Shown one piece after another: positions 12,139 through 19,988 of a stretch of DNA of 29,926 nucleotides. The notes under the pieces are model-generated. The model saw only the letters and a list, made by a program, of their open reading frames with translations, did no database searches and was not told the origin of the DNA. Made by a program: the position numbers and the translations under genes. The stretch is from a virus: IMG/VR virus record IMGVR_UViG_3300035670_000968, positions 1 through 29,926 of that record; one strand, given 5' to 3'. The first letter of the stretch is position 1, and the number at the start of each line of letters is the position of its first letter.

Positions 12139-12327
12139 TTAGATAACCTGGCTAATGATAGCCGTCGCCGCACCCGTCGCCGCGCTGATCACGCCGATCA
12201 CGGCGACGAGTTGGCCCTTCGTCATATCACTCCCGCGCCGCATCGCCTCAGCCTTCTCAAGCTCGCCGAGACGCTGCTCGATCCTGTCAAGTGATCGGAA
12301 AATACGGTTGATCTCGTCGTCACTCAT
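12139..12327 (-). CDS. XhlA-like lysis accessory protein, 62 aa
   Basis: Residues 1-33 are a charged coiled coil (DDEINRIFRSLDRIEQRLGE, then LEKAEAMRRGS), followed by one hydrophobic helix (QLVAVIGVISAATGAATAII, 39-58). This order, N-terminal coiled coil and C-terminal membrane span, matches the haemolysin XhlA family, which works with a holin in Bacillus phage lysis. It precedes the holin and endolysin, so a three-gene lysis set is proposed. Many similar small phage proteins are annotated only as membrane proteins, so the XhlA label is moderate. Confidence 0.7.
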   Translation of the reverse strand: MSDDEINRIFRSLDRIEQRLGELEKAEAMRRGSDMTKGQLVAVIGVISAATGAATAIISQVI

Positions 12328-12333
12328 GACAGG

Positions 12334-12900
12334 CTAGACAGGAATCTCCTGCACCATGATTGTGGAAGACGAGCGAGCCTGTCCAATAAGATCGGAATCT
12401 CCACCCGTGCGATTTAGATAAACCGTCAGCGACGTTGATCCCTTCGCATACTGCACTTTGTAAGTTGTTGCAGATGTTGTTCCGGGAGTGTCAATAAGAT
12501 TCCAACAGAGGGAGTTCTCAATCGTTGCTATCCCCTCGTAAAAGTTCTTATTGGCTGCGGCACGATTACCAGTTGACGTACCAACTCCCACCGGTGTCGA
12601 ATCTCTCAATACTCGAAAATACGCGCGAGCATCAGCACCACCAGCGAGAGATACGCTTAGGTCAACCATAATACGAATCTTCGAAGATGCGGAAGTAGGA
12701 GTAATAGTTACACTCAAACCCGTAGCATCATAGAAAACATCTGTAGAAACAGACGAAAGCGTCACCGGAGTCGTAACAGTCGCAACTTGTATATTGGCGA
12801 GCGCGCGCAGATTCGCAAGGTTATCCCTGACCTGCTCATTCCAGAATGCTGCGGTCAGTACCTCGCCGGCGACGGCGGTTCCGGGCGTAGTCCAAGCCAT
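12334..12900 (-). CDS. Tail tip / receptor-binding protein candidate, 188 aa
   Basis: GGGAGG lies upstream of the ATG at 12900. The N-terminus (MAWTTPGTAVAGEVLTAAFW then NEQVRDNLANL) is a familiar phage virion motif at the start of many tail fibre or appendage proteins, probably the attachment point to the tail. The rest (residues 45-188) is beta-rich, Ser/Thr-rich and ends in TIMVQEIPV, compatible with a trimeric jelly-roll receptor binder. The gene is notably less GC-rich than its neighbours: 24 G+C in 60 bases at 12661-12720, against 37 in 60 at 13981-14040. That suggests recent acquisition, as expected for host-range genes. Confidence 0.72.
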   Translation of the reverse strand: MAWTTPGTAVAGEVLTAAFWNEQVRDNLANLRALANIQVATVTTPVTLSSVSTDVFYDATGLSVTITPTSASSKIRIMVDLSVSLAGGADARAYFRVLRDSTPVGVGTSTGNRAAANKNFYEGIATIENSLCWNLIDTPGTTSATTYKVQYAKGSTSLTVYLNRTGGDSDLIGQARSSSTIMVQEIPV

Positions 12901-12918
12901 GACGTTATTCTATCCTCC

Positions 12919-14190
12919 CTATAGGCCGAACGGTGACGAGTCGAACACGCTGTACGGATAGTCTGCCACGCTCGTGCCAGCGGCGAAGACGAAAGCGGCC
13001 GTATCCGTCGAGCCGAGATTGAGCACGATCTCATGTTGTCCTGGCCGGATCGCGTGGCGGATGCCGAGGATCTGCACGTCTTTCGTGACGGATGGTCCAA
13101 TGCCGGCGGGCTGGTACTCGAGGCGGATGATGTCTGTCAGCTCGAGGCCGAGGACGGCGGCCTGATCCGCGGTCCCCAGACCGGCGAGCTCGACACTGAT
13201 CGTGTCGAAACGCAACTCGGGCTCGGCATACTTATTCACGATGTAATTGGCGAGCGCGCTCGCGTTCGCGTCCGTGTTGATCAGCAGACCATTTAACTCG
13301 AGACTGACGACGCCGTACTCAGCCTTCGATTCGGCATTCTCCGCGGTCTGCGGCTGGCCGCCGATGCGGCCGATGACGGCGCGATTGTAGAGAAGCTCCG
13401 TGCCATAGGTCGTGGTGATATTCGTGTACGGGATCGCCGTCCCCGAATCCGAAAAGACGACTGTCCCGGGCGCCGCAGCCGTGTTCCGATCGCGGAACGT
13501 GACCTTATTGTCTTTCGACATGAATAGGAGACCCGGCTCGCTTGTCTCGACGAGCTGGAGATACTCGAGCGTCTCGCGGCCCTGCTCGATCACGTCAGCC
13601 TGGAATGTCTGCGCGCCCGTGTCGATATCTCGAAGACTCGATGGCCAATCGACCTCGGGCCGGTCGAGGATCGCCTCGAGGCGCTCGCCACTGGTCTGCG
13701 CCGTCGCCGTATGCGCTGCGAGCTGCTGACCGCCGAACAGGATGAAGCCGTCGACGCAAGCGGCGAACGCCTCAGACTGACCATTGATCTGATAATCGAT
13801 ATTCCAGTCCTCGACGAGTCCAGTGAATTGCACGGCCGTCGATCCGTTCACGACGGTGGAGACGCGGACGGATCGTCGCGGCTTGATATCCGGGTACCAG
13901 GGCGACGAGGTATAGAACGGGTCGAATGCGCGATCCGTGTTGTCGAAGACGATGTTTGCCGAGCCGGTCGTGAAGCGGTCGAGCTCGCGCGATCGTCCAC
14001 GATTGATCGTGACGCTCTTGACGGCCGGAGTCAGGTCGTAGAACAGCGTCCCGCCGAAGCGGTACGTCGTATTGTCGAAGATTGACTGGGGATTGTCCTT
14101 GACGACGGTCGACGAGCCGAACGTGAAAAACGGGCCGCCGACGCTGGACAGGTCGAGGCCGACCTCGACGATGATCTCCGGCGTCTCCAC
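12919..14190 (-). CDS. Minor tail protein (distal tail / baseplate)
   Basis: 423 residues directly downstream of the tape measure, where distal tail or baseplate-hub proteins lie in siphoviruses. An N-terminal segment (VTINRGRSRELDRFTTGSAN, then IVFDNTDRAFDP) is the typical beta-hairpin pattern of phage minor tail proteins: a GR-x-hydrophobic turn, then a DN-x-D-x2-F-P strand. The central part (QADVIEQGRETLEYLQLVET) and the C-terminal strand region (ILGIRHAIRPGQHEIVLNLG) are like hub domains that form rings at the tail tip. PQSIFDNTTYRF near the start and YSVFDSSPFGL at the end echo one another. Confidence 0.85.
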   Translation of the reverse strand: METPEIIVEVGLDLSSVGGPFFTFGSSTVVKDNPQSIFDNTTYRFGGTLFYDLTPAVKSVTINRGRSRELDRFTTGSANIVFDNTDRAFDPFYTSSPWYPDIKPRRSVRVSTVVNGSTAVQFTGLVEDWNIDYQINGQSEAFAACVDGFILFGGQQLAAHTATAQTSGERLEAILDRPEVDWPSSLRDIDTGAQTFQADVIEQGRETLEYLQLVETSEPGLLFMSKDNKVTFRDRNTAAAPGTVVFSDSGTAIPYTNITTTYGTELLYNRAVIGRIGGQPQTAENAESKAEYGVVSLELNGLLINTDANASALANYIVNKYAEPELRFDTISVELAGLGTADQAAVLGLELTDIIRLEYQPAGIGPSVTKDVQILGIRHAIRPGQHEIVLNLGSTDTAAFVFAAGTSVADYPYSVFDSSPFGL

Positions 14191-14193
14191 GCG

Positions 14194-16392
14194 CTAGCCT
14201 CGCCGCGCCGCCGCCACGCGCGTGAAATCACCGGCGCCGCTCGCAGTCGTCGTGACACCGCCAGCCGTCGACAGTGTCGGCACGAGCGGACTCGAGAACA
14301 CCTGGCCATTGCGGCGCTCGTAACGCTTGATGGACTCGACGATCACGCGCGACAGCTCGTCAGGATTCGTCCCGAGACCAGCATTCACGACAATGTTGTA
14401 CGTCGCGCCGCTCTGTCCCATCTTATTGAGCGGGATGACGGCCTCGGGGCCGCCCTCGCCGATCATTGCCAGCGTCGGCGATTTCACGATGCCGCCCTCG
14501 GCGAGGAACGGAATCTTGAAGCTATTTCCGCCGAAGCCGGGGACCCAGTTCGGGACGCTGAATCCCTTCCCGCCGACATTCTTATTCCAGAAGTTCTTGA
14601 TGCCTGAGACGACGGTCTCGAAGACGCCGGTGATGCCGCGAATCGCGCCCTTCGCATACTCGGCGGCGCCGCCGATTGACGTCTTGATCATGCTCTCGAT
14701 GCGGTCGAGCGGCTTCTCGAGGAAATCCCTGACGCCCGTGACGGCGCTCTTCAGCGCATTGAATGCGGTGACGCCGGCGTCGATTGCCGTCTTGATCGCC
14801 TTCACGTTCGCGACGATGTAATCGGCGATCAGTCCGCCGATGAGAATCGCGACGGGCTTGATCAGCTCATACGCTGTCTTCAGGATCGTGACCCACGCGC
14901 GGATATACGTCGAGACGAGCTGGATATACGTCGTGACGTACAGCTCGACGGCCTTACCGATCAGCTCGAGGATCGGCTTCGCCTGATCGTAGAAGCTTTT
15001 CACGGCCGGCCAGATCTCATCGATCTTTTCCTTCAGCCAGTCGAACGCCTTGATCAGAGAATCCCTGACGACGCGACCGATCTCGTCGACAATGTTCCGG
15101 AACGTCTCGGACCGCTTATACGCGATCACGAGCGCCGCGATCAGCGCCGCGACGGCGACGACGATCAGTCCGATCGGATTCGCGATCATCGCCAGATTGA
15201 GACCGATCTGCGCGGCGCGAACGGCGATGATGATCGACCGGAGCGTCGCGAAGATCGTGATCGCCTTCCCGACGATCATCAGTAGTGGGCCGATAGCGGC
15301 GGCGATCGCGAGCGTCGTCACGATCGCGTTTTTCTGACCACTCGAGAGGCCCTGGAATGCTCCGATCAGCTTCTGAAGCGGCCCGAGCGCCTTCTCGAGG
15401 ACGGGGATGAATACCTCGGCGAAGGATGCGCCCAGGAGCATGACCTGATTTCGCATCCGCGCGATCTTCTCCTGCGGACCCTCCGTCGCCTCCGCAGTCT
15501 CCGCGAGCTGACCCGCCGAGTCCGATAGGCTCGCGATGAGATCATCGACCTCGAAGCGGCCCTCGCGAATCGCAGCCGCCATGTCCGCGCCGGCGCGGGA
15601 TCCGAACAGCTCCATCGCGATCGCTGCGGCCTCGCCGCCCGTCTTCGCCTGCTCGATGCTCTTAATGCCCTCGCGGAGCGCGGCGGGCAGATCCTTCTCG
15701 CCGGCCTTCGCGAGCTTGCCGAGCGCGATCCGCAGTGATCCCATCACGAGATCCGTGTTCACGCCGGCCTTCTCGAAAGTGCCGAGGAGCGCCGCAGTCT
15801 CGACGGCGGAGAAGCCGAGCTGACGCATCGGCGATCCGAATTTCACCATCTTGTCGGCCAGATCCGTCACGCCGATACCGGTCTGCTGGCTCGCGGCGAG
15901 GAGGAGATCCATGAAGCCCGAGGCATCATCGGCGCTGATGCCCATGTCATTCATGGCGCGCGTCACGCTGACTGTCGTCGCCTCGACCTCGGTCCCGGCA
16001 ACGCGGGCGAGCGTGAGCATCTGCTGCGAGACGTCCTCGAGCGGCTTACCGGTCAGGCCGAGTCGCGTATTGAGCTCGCCGACGGCAATCGCGACCTCGT
16101 CCATGCCCTGCGTCGCGCCAGCCGCTACCGTTTTGAAAGAGTCCTGAAGGCTCGTCAGCGCGTCACCGGCGGCGCCAGTCCTGGCCGCTACCTCGTCCAT
16201 CGCCGAGTCGACCTGATCGAACGCGGCGACCGCTCCGACGGCGAGACCAGCGATCGGCAGCGTCAATCCCTTCGTCAGATTCGCGCCGATATTGCCGATG
16301 TTCTTGCCGAGGCGGTTCAGCTGCTTTTCGGTATCGCCAACGCCGGACGCTAGGCCCTTGACGTCCGCAATGATCGGAATGACGACAGCCAT
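14194..16392 (-). CDS. Tape measure protein
   Basis: 732 residues. The N-terminal half is the TP901-type tape measure core: QLNRLGKNIGNIGANLTKG and GLTLPIAGLAVGAVAAFDQV near residue 50, then GFSAVETAALLGTFEKAG and AMELFGSRAGADMAAAIREG in the middle. Residues 355-425 contain three hydrophobic spans (LAIAAAIGPLLMIVGKAI, IIIAVRAAQIGLNLAMI, PIGLIVVAVAALIAALVI). The C-terminus has the familiar EGGIVKSPTLAMIGEGGPEA motif. At roughly 1.5 angstrom per residue a tail near 110 nm is expected (rule of thumb). It shares a base with the stop of the upstream gene (TAATG) and follows the chaperones, as is standard. Confidence 0.95.
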   Translation of the reverse strand: MAVVIPIIADVKGLASGVGDTEKQLNRLGKNIGNIGANLTKGLTLPIAGLAVGAVAAFDQVDSAMDEVAARTGAAGDALTSLQDSFKTVAAGATQGMDEVAIAVGELNTRLGLTGKPLEDVSQQMLTLARVAGTEVEATTVSVTRAMNDMGISADDASGFMDLLLAASQQTGIGVTDLADKMVKFGSPMRQLGFSAVETAALLGTFEKAGVNTDLVMGSLRIALGKLAKAGEKDLPAALREGIKSIEQAKTGGEAAAIAMELFGSRAGADMAAAIREGRFEVDDLIASLSDSAGQLAETAEATEGPQEKIARMRNQVMLLGASFAEVFIPVLEKALGPLQKLIGAFQGLSSGQKNAIVTTLAIAAAIGPLLMIVGKAITIFATLRSIIIAVRAAQIGLNLAMIANPIGLIVVAVAALIAALVIAYKRSETFRNIVDEIGRVVRDSLIKAFDWLKEKIDEIWPAVKSFYDQAKPILELIGKAVELYVTTYIQLVSTYIRAWVTILKTAYELIKPVAILIGGLIADYIVANVKAIKTAIDAGVTAFNALKSAVTGVRDFLEKPLDRIESMIKTSIGGAAEYAKGAIRGITGVFETVVSGIKNFWNKNVGGKGFSVPNWVPGFGGNSFKIPFLAEGGIVKSPTLAMIGEGGPEAVIPLNKMGQSGATYNIVVNAGLGTNPDELSRVIVESIKRYERRNGQVFSSPLVPTLSTAGGVTTTASGAGDFTRVAAARRG

Positions 16393-16976
16393 TAGAAGCC
16401 CGCCAGGCTCGCGCCGCCACGGCCGAGCCTATCGTTGATCGTCTTTTCCATATCTTCTCGGGCCTTCTCGATGCTCGCCATGACGCTGCTCATATTCGCC
16501 TCGGCAGCTGGCCACATTGTACGGCTCGGCTTACCGCTCATAGCGCCGATGAAGTTATTTCCGATGCGCGGATTCTGCACGAATCGGTTAGTCTTGCCGG
16601 CCATGTCGTAGATTGCGCCGGCCGCGTTACTCTGAATCACGCTCACGATCGACCGCTCGTATTTGCCATCCTTCCGCGGCGACCGATACCGGCCTTTTAT
16701 GCCTGCCTTGACGCGGCCCGTGTCCCAGTCGCGGCCCGTGCTGCCGCTCCACTTTTTCCAATGCGGACGACCCGAGCGCGGATGCACGCCCGTCGGCACA
16801 TTCGGGACGCGCGACTTCGCATCCGCCGCGATCACCTTCGCGGCCTCCATCATCGGCTTCCGCGCGGCCTTCACGAGCTCAGGATCGATCATCTGAAGCG
16901 TCACCAGGGCGTGCTTGATGCTCGCGCTGAGAGCCTTCTCATCGATGTAGATCTCCTGACCGTACGGTGTCGCCAT
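16392..16976 (-). CDS. Tail-region protein, 194 aa
   Basis: GGAGG lies nine bases before the ATG at 16976. It is positioned between the frameshifted chaperones and the tape measure, which is unusual, because the tape measure normally follows directly. The protein is basic in the middle (SGRPHWKKWSGSTGRDWDTG, KGRYRSPRKDGKYERSIVSV) and helical at both ends. An HK97 gp10-like connector-type relation can be suspected from the N-terminal helices followed by basic strands, but I cannot confirm it. A structural or tail-assembly role is likely from position. Confidence 0.65.
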   Translation of the reverse strand: MATPYGQEIYIDEKALSASIKHALVTLQMIDPELVKAARKPMMEAAKVIAADAKSRVPNVPTGVHPRSGRPHWKKWSGSTGRDWDTGRVKAGIKGRYRSPRKDGKYERSIVSVIQSNAAGAIYDMAGKTNRFVQNPRIGNNFIGAMSGKPSRTMWPAAEANMSSVMASIEKAREDMEKTINDRLGRGGASLAGF

Positions 16977-16995
16977 CTCGAGCCTCCGAACCGGG

Positions 16996-17429
16996 TCAGG
17001 ACGCGCCCGTCCAGGGCGTCGGCTCGCCGGTCTTTACTGCCCTCCATCGTATAACGGCCTGAAGGGTATACAGCATCCGCGGCGTCTCCTCGAGCAGCTC
17101 GTGCGGAGCGATCCCCGTCTCGACCGCCAAATTGGCGATCATCCAGTGGAAGGACTGCTCTCCAAAGGGACCATGTCGTCACCGCCGACCGCTTCGATCG
17201 TCTCGAGCGTCGCGACCCACTCGTCGAAGCCTAGGCCCGTCGCGCCCGTCCGCTTCTCCGCGTGCCATCCGAGCCAGAACAGATCCGTCAGGAACACGTT
17301 CGACTGTAGGCTCGTGATGCTCTTCTGGAATTCGCGCTCAAACGCGACCATGTCGGCAGGCTCGGCCGTGACCGTACGCGCCTCCGCGTTCTTCGGCTTG
17401 ACCTGCATGGTGATGGCGAGAGCCGCCAC
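16996..17429 (-). CDS. Tail assembly chaperone, -1 frameshift fusion (G-T type)
   Basis: Translation begins at the GTG at 17429 (GGAGGT upstream). Without slippage it gives a 96-residue product ending at 17139. At 17163-17169 lies CCCTTTG, positioned as C-CCT-TTG, an exact X-XXY-YYZ slippery site. A -1 slip re-reads base 17163 and opens a frame of 55 further residues, ending at 16996, for a 144-residue fusion. The new frame reads GEQSFHWMIANLAVETGIAP and then HELLEETPRMLYTLQAVIRW, the hallmark of gpT-like chaperone tails. In lambda both products guide tail-tube assembly on the tape measure and are absent from mature virions. Confidence 0.88.
17139..17429 (-). CDS. Tail assembly chaperone, unshifted product (96 aa)
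   Basis: This is the main product read through the slippery site without shifting. It is helical and acidic, with EPADMVAFEREFQKSITSLQ, then LFWLGWHAEKRTGATGLGFD and EWVATLETIEAVGG, matching the usual gpG-like size and the W-x-AxxR motif near its middle. Its last seven residues (ESSPSTG and stop) replace the gpT extension. It follows the tail tube gene by 33 bases, as in other siphovirus tail modules. The ratio of this product to the fusion is set by slippage efficiency. Confidence 0.88.
   Translation of the reverse strand: MAALAITMQVKPKNAEARTVTAEPADMVAFEREFQKSITSLQSNVFLTDLFWLGWHAEKRTGATGLGFDEWVATLETIEAVGGDDMVPLESSPSTG
17163..17169 (-). promoter_or_regulatory. Programmed -1 ribosomal slippery site
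   Basis: CCCTTTG on the minus strand, in frame C-CCT-TTG. Both tRNAs can re-pair as CCC and TTT. It lies eight codons before the zero-frame stop, typical of tail chaperone pairs. No clear pseudoknot was evaluated. Confidence 0.85.
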
Positions 17430-17462
17430 GGTTACCTCCCTCCGAGCTGCCTAGCAGGATTA

Positions 17463-17867
17463 CTAGGCGGTGCCGCGCGTCACCGAACCGGAGATCGGGA
17501 ACGTTACCGAAGCGGTCGCCAACTCTCCCACGGCGCCATTTACAGGCGTGTACTCCGTGATGAGCAGGGTCCCGGAAAACGCGGGATTCGATGCGCTCGT
17601 GCCGGTCCCGTTCGGCTTCACGACGAAGGACGCCGTCGACCCCACGAGGGGATAGAGGAGCGAATCGACCGACGAGTAGTCGTTGTGGATGTCGAGGGCG
17701 AGGCTGCCGTCCTTCAGACCGCCGACGCGCGTCACGTAGCCGCCGCTTCCGAAGCTGGTGGTCTCGACCTCTGCCGAGCTGGTCGTGAGCGTCACGCTCG
17801 CGACGTTGTCCGAGATGTCAGTGCCGGCGATCGTCACGTTCGCCTGGGTGAGCACGAGCTTTGCCAT
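17463..17867 (-). CDS. Major tail (tube) protein
   Basis: 134 residues, beta-rich, starting MAKLVLTQANVTIAGTDISD and containing VASVTLTTSSAEVETTSFGS, then the hairpin GGYVTRVGGLKDGSLALDI. Such Thr/Ser-rich strands with an early DISD turn are typical of tail tube proteins with the lambda gpV/HK97 fold, which stack as hexameric rings. It lies immediately before the chaperone genes, the standard place. The start shares a base with the upstream stop (TAATG). It should be the most abundant tail protein. Confidence 0.88.
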   Translation of the reverse strand: MAKLVLTQANVTIAGTDISDNVASVTLTTSSAEVETTSFGSGGYVTRVGGLKDGSLALDIHNDYSSVDSLLYPLVGSTASFVVKPNGTGTSASNPAFSGTLLITEYTPVNGAVGELATASVTFPISGSVTRGTA

Positions 17868-18064
17868 TAGTCTGCGTCCTCCTCCGAGGCGTCGCGGGTT
17901 ACAGGCTTCATCTTACCGGACGATTCGGCCTGGACAGGAATCACGCGGCCCGAGGCGAGCATCGCGTCGAGGTGCTCGATCGCGTCCTCCTCGAGGACGC
18001 TACCGGCCGGCTGGCCATTGACGATGAAGCCATCGCCGACGATGTAGGTCTTGCGCTTAGGCAT
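17867..18064 (-). CDS. Small hypothetical protein in tail module, 65 aa
   Basis: Unrecognised. It overlaps the tail terminator gene by 8 nt and shares one base with the tube gene. It has a basic N-terminus (MPKRKTYIVGDGFIVNGQPA), an apparent beta-hairpin, a short helix (EEDAIEHLDAMLASG) and an acidic disordered tail ending EEDAD. Similar small proteins appear in tail modules of other phages, where they are usually uncharacterised. A structural or assembly role is possible. Confidence 0.7.
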   Translation of the reverse strand: MPKRKTYIVGDGFIVNGQPAGSVLEEDAIEHLDAMLASGRVIPVQAESSGKMKPVTRDASEEDAD

Positions 18065-18464
18065 ATACGATCACTCGGAATTCTACCGCTAGGTATAGGG
18101 TATTGTCGTTTCCCTCGATGGTCTGAATGGCCGTCGCCGAATCGACAATGCACGTGCGCGCGACACCGCCGAGGCTCGTATCATTCTCGATCGCGTAGCG
18201 AACGCCGCCCTGATCGTACGATAGATACGTATCGAGGGCGCGCTCGGCGCTGCGCTCGGCGGCCCTGCCGACGACGACGCTGATCTTGTACGTCTGCGTC
18301 ACGAGTCCGGCGCGCATCGCGCCGTGATACTCGATCGTCTCCAGCGTCGGGAATGCGAACGGCACGTTCAGCTGGTCCGGCTGGCGATCATACGTCCGCA
18401 ATCCGGGAATCGTCGCGAGCGCCGTCGCCAGCGCCGTCTTGACCTGCGAAACGGTCGAGCTCAT
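18057..18464 (-). CDS. Tail terminator protein
   Basis: 135 residues. The pattern is a helical N-terminus (VSQVKTALATALATIPGLRT), then strands (YHGAMRAGLVTQTYKISVVV) and a helix of the type RAAERSAERALDTYL, then C-terminal strands ending in YLAVEFRVIVYA. This alpha/beta order, with the LVTQTYKISVVVG strand, matches the tail terminator family that caps the tail tube and joins it to the head. It overlaps the connector gene by four bases and precedes the tube gene, the expected order. Assignment is from pattern and position. Confidence 0.75.
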   Translation of the reverse strand: MSSTVSQVKTALATALATIPGLRTYDRQPDQLNVPFAFPTLETIEYHGAMRAGLVTQTYKISVVVGRAAERSAERALDTYLSYDQGGVRYAIENDTSLGGVARTCIVDSATAIQTIEGNDNTLYLAVEFRVIVYA

Positions 18465-19078
18465 ACGATGTTTCGCATCTTCCGATACGGCATCACGAGC
18501 TGCTCAACATCAGCGTCGAGGAATCGGCTGACGCGAATCACGCCGAAATCGCCGAATCCGGCGACGCCGAGCGGCGAGTCGAGACGCTTATACAAACGCG
18601 AAGCCTGAATAATCGTCGCCTGCTCGATCGCTTTCGGCACGGCTGGCCATCCCCACGCGGCCGTGATCCTGACGAGCGCCTGCTCACCGAAGACCGCATT
18701 CGTCGTGGGAAACACGTAATCGCCGACGGCGCGGAGACGATCATACGCCCACGCGATGCCGTCGAGAGTCCCATTGAGCGGCTCGAGCTGATAATCCGAA
18801 GCCTGCCAGGTCAGATCGAATACACCATCGGCGAGCGTGCTCGTCTCAACGGTGATCGCGGTCCCGGCGATGTCATCCGTCTGCACGTAGATCGAATCGT
18901 ACGCCGTGAATAGTCGAGTCGCGGTGCCGGCGTTGTAGAAGTTGCGGGCGGCGAAGCCGTCGATAAGTCGGGACGCGGACTCGACGGCGCCCTCGAGGAG
19001 CGCATCGTCGACGGTGTCAGTGATCCGCAGCGCGGCCTTGACTTGATTCAGCGTGCAATATCCATTCGTGATGGCCAT
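18461..19078 (-). CDS. Head-tail connector (gp6-like adaptor)
   Basis: 205 residues. The N-terminal part (TLNQVKAALRITDTVDDALL, then EGAVESASRLIDGFAARNFY) is the helix-rich motif of connector/adaptor proteins of HK97 gp6 type, which form the ring below the portal. The middle has DLTWQASDYQLEPLNGTLDG, and then WGWPAVPKAIEQATIIQASR, whose W-G-W-P-hydrophobic-P motif is conserved in this family. It precedes the tail terminator gene. Unusually, the sugar cassette separates it from the capsid gene. The ribosome site is weak. Confidence 0.85.
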   Translation of the reverse strand: MAITNGYCTLNQVKAALRITDTVDDALLEGAVESASRLIDGFAARNFYNAGTATRLFTAYDSIYVQTDDIAGTAITVETSTLADGVFDLTWQASDYQLEPLNGTLDGIAWAYDRLRAVGDYVFPTTNAVFGEQALVRITAAWGWPAVPKAIEQATIIQASRLYKRLDSPLGVAGFGDFGVIRVSRFLDADVEQLVMPYRKMRNIV

Positions 19079-19082
19079 CGCT

Positions 19083-19988
19083 TTATTCTACCCCGCGTGC
19101 GACGCGATAGCGTACCGCCGCGCATACGCGCTCGACGCCGTCCTCGAGCGTCACACTAGGCGCGACACCCAGTAGATCGTATTGGCGCGCTAGGTGCGGA
19201 TTCTTGACCATCGTCATGCGGCCAGGCTGGTCGACGATGCGGATCAGATTCGGATCGACCGTGAAATGCCGATTGATCATGTTCGCGAGCTCGAGCATCG
19301 GCCGGATATCCGGATGTCCAATATTCACGATCGTGTAATCGCCGACATGATCGCCGGCGGCAATGATCGCTCGGACCGCGTCCGAGACGTGAATCCATCC
19401 GCGCGCCGTGCCCTTATGTACCTCGATCGGCTGGCGGCGGCATAGATTCTCGGCGAAGCGGATCATCGCAGATCGATGCGCGCCCATATCCTCGTGCTCG
19501 TCATACATCATGAACGGGCGCAGCGTGATCGCGTCGAGCCCATTCTCGGCCGCCTCATACTCGACGAGGCGCTCGCCGAGCAGCTTCGACAAGCCGTACC
19601 TGTTATTCGGCTCGCACGGCATCGTCTCGCGCATCAGCTGCGTCGTGTTGCCGTAGACCTCACTCGTCGAGAAGTAGACCAGGCGCGCGCGGACGCGCTT
19701 CGCGATCTCGATGACGTTCTGCGTTCCGACGAGATTCGTGTCGATCGCCATCGACGGCGCGGCCTCGCACGTCACGCGACTGACCATCGATGCCAGGTGA
19801 TAGATGACATCCGGATAGAAGTCTAGGATCCCGAGCATATCTGCGGGATTTCGTATATCCGCGGTGATGTAGTCCTCGCGCCATCCGGGCTTCGTGTCGA
19901 CGCCGAGGACTGTATCGCCACGCTCGCGCAGGGCGCGCACGAGCGGCGCTCCGATATTCCCGGCTGCTCCGGTGACGACGACGCGCAT
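19083..19988 (-). CDS. NAD-dependent sugar epimerase/dehydratase (extended SDR)
   Basis: 301 residues. The N-terminal nucleotide-binding motif is GAAGNIG (7-13), followed by D31 after the second strand (VLGVD), which favours NAD(H). The catalytic pair is Y131-x3-K135 in NNRYGLSK, with Ser/Thr in YFSTSEVYG (105-113). The C-terminal half (RGWIHVSDAVRAIIAAGDH) binds the nucleotide sugar. The protein resembles UDP-glucose 4-epimerase-like enzymes and would supply a modified nucleotide sugar. It is coupled to the GT-A gene by TGATG, so the two probably act in one pathway. The exact sugar cannot be told from sequence. Confidence 0.87.
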   Translation of the reverse strand: MRVVVTGAAGNIGAPLVRALRERGDTVLGVDTKPGWREDYITADIRNPADMLGILDFYPDVIYHLASMVSRVTCEAAPSMAIDTNLVGTQNVIEIAKRVRARLVYFSTSEVYGNTTQLMRETMPCEPNNRYGLSKLLGERLVEYEAAENGLDAITLRPFMMYDEHEDMGAHRSAMIRFAENLCRRQPIEVHKGTARGWIHVSDAVRAIIAAGDHVGDYTIVNIGHPDIRPMLELANMINRHFTVDPNLIRIVDQPGRMTMVKNPHLARQYDLLGVAPSVTLEDGVERVCAAVRYRVARGVE

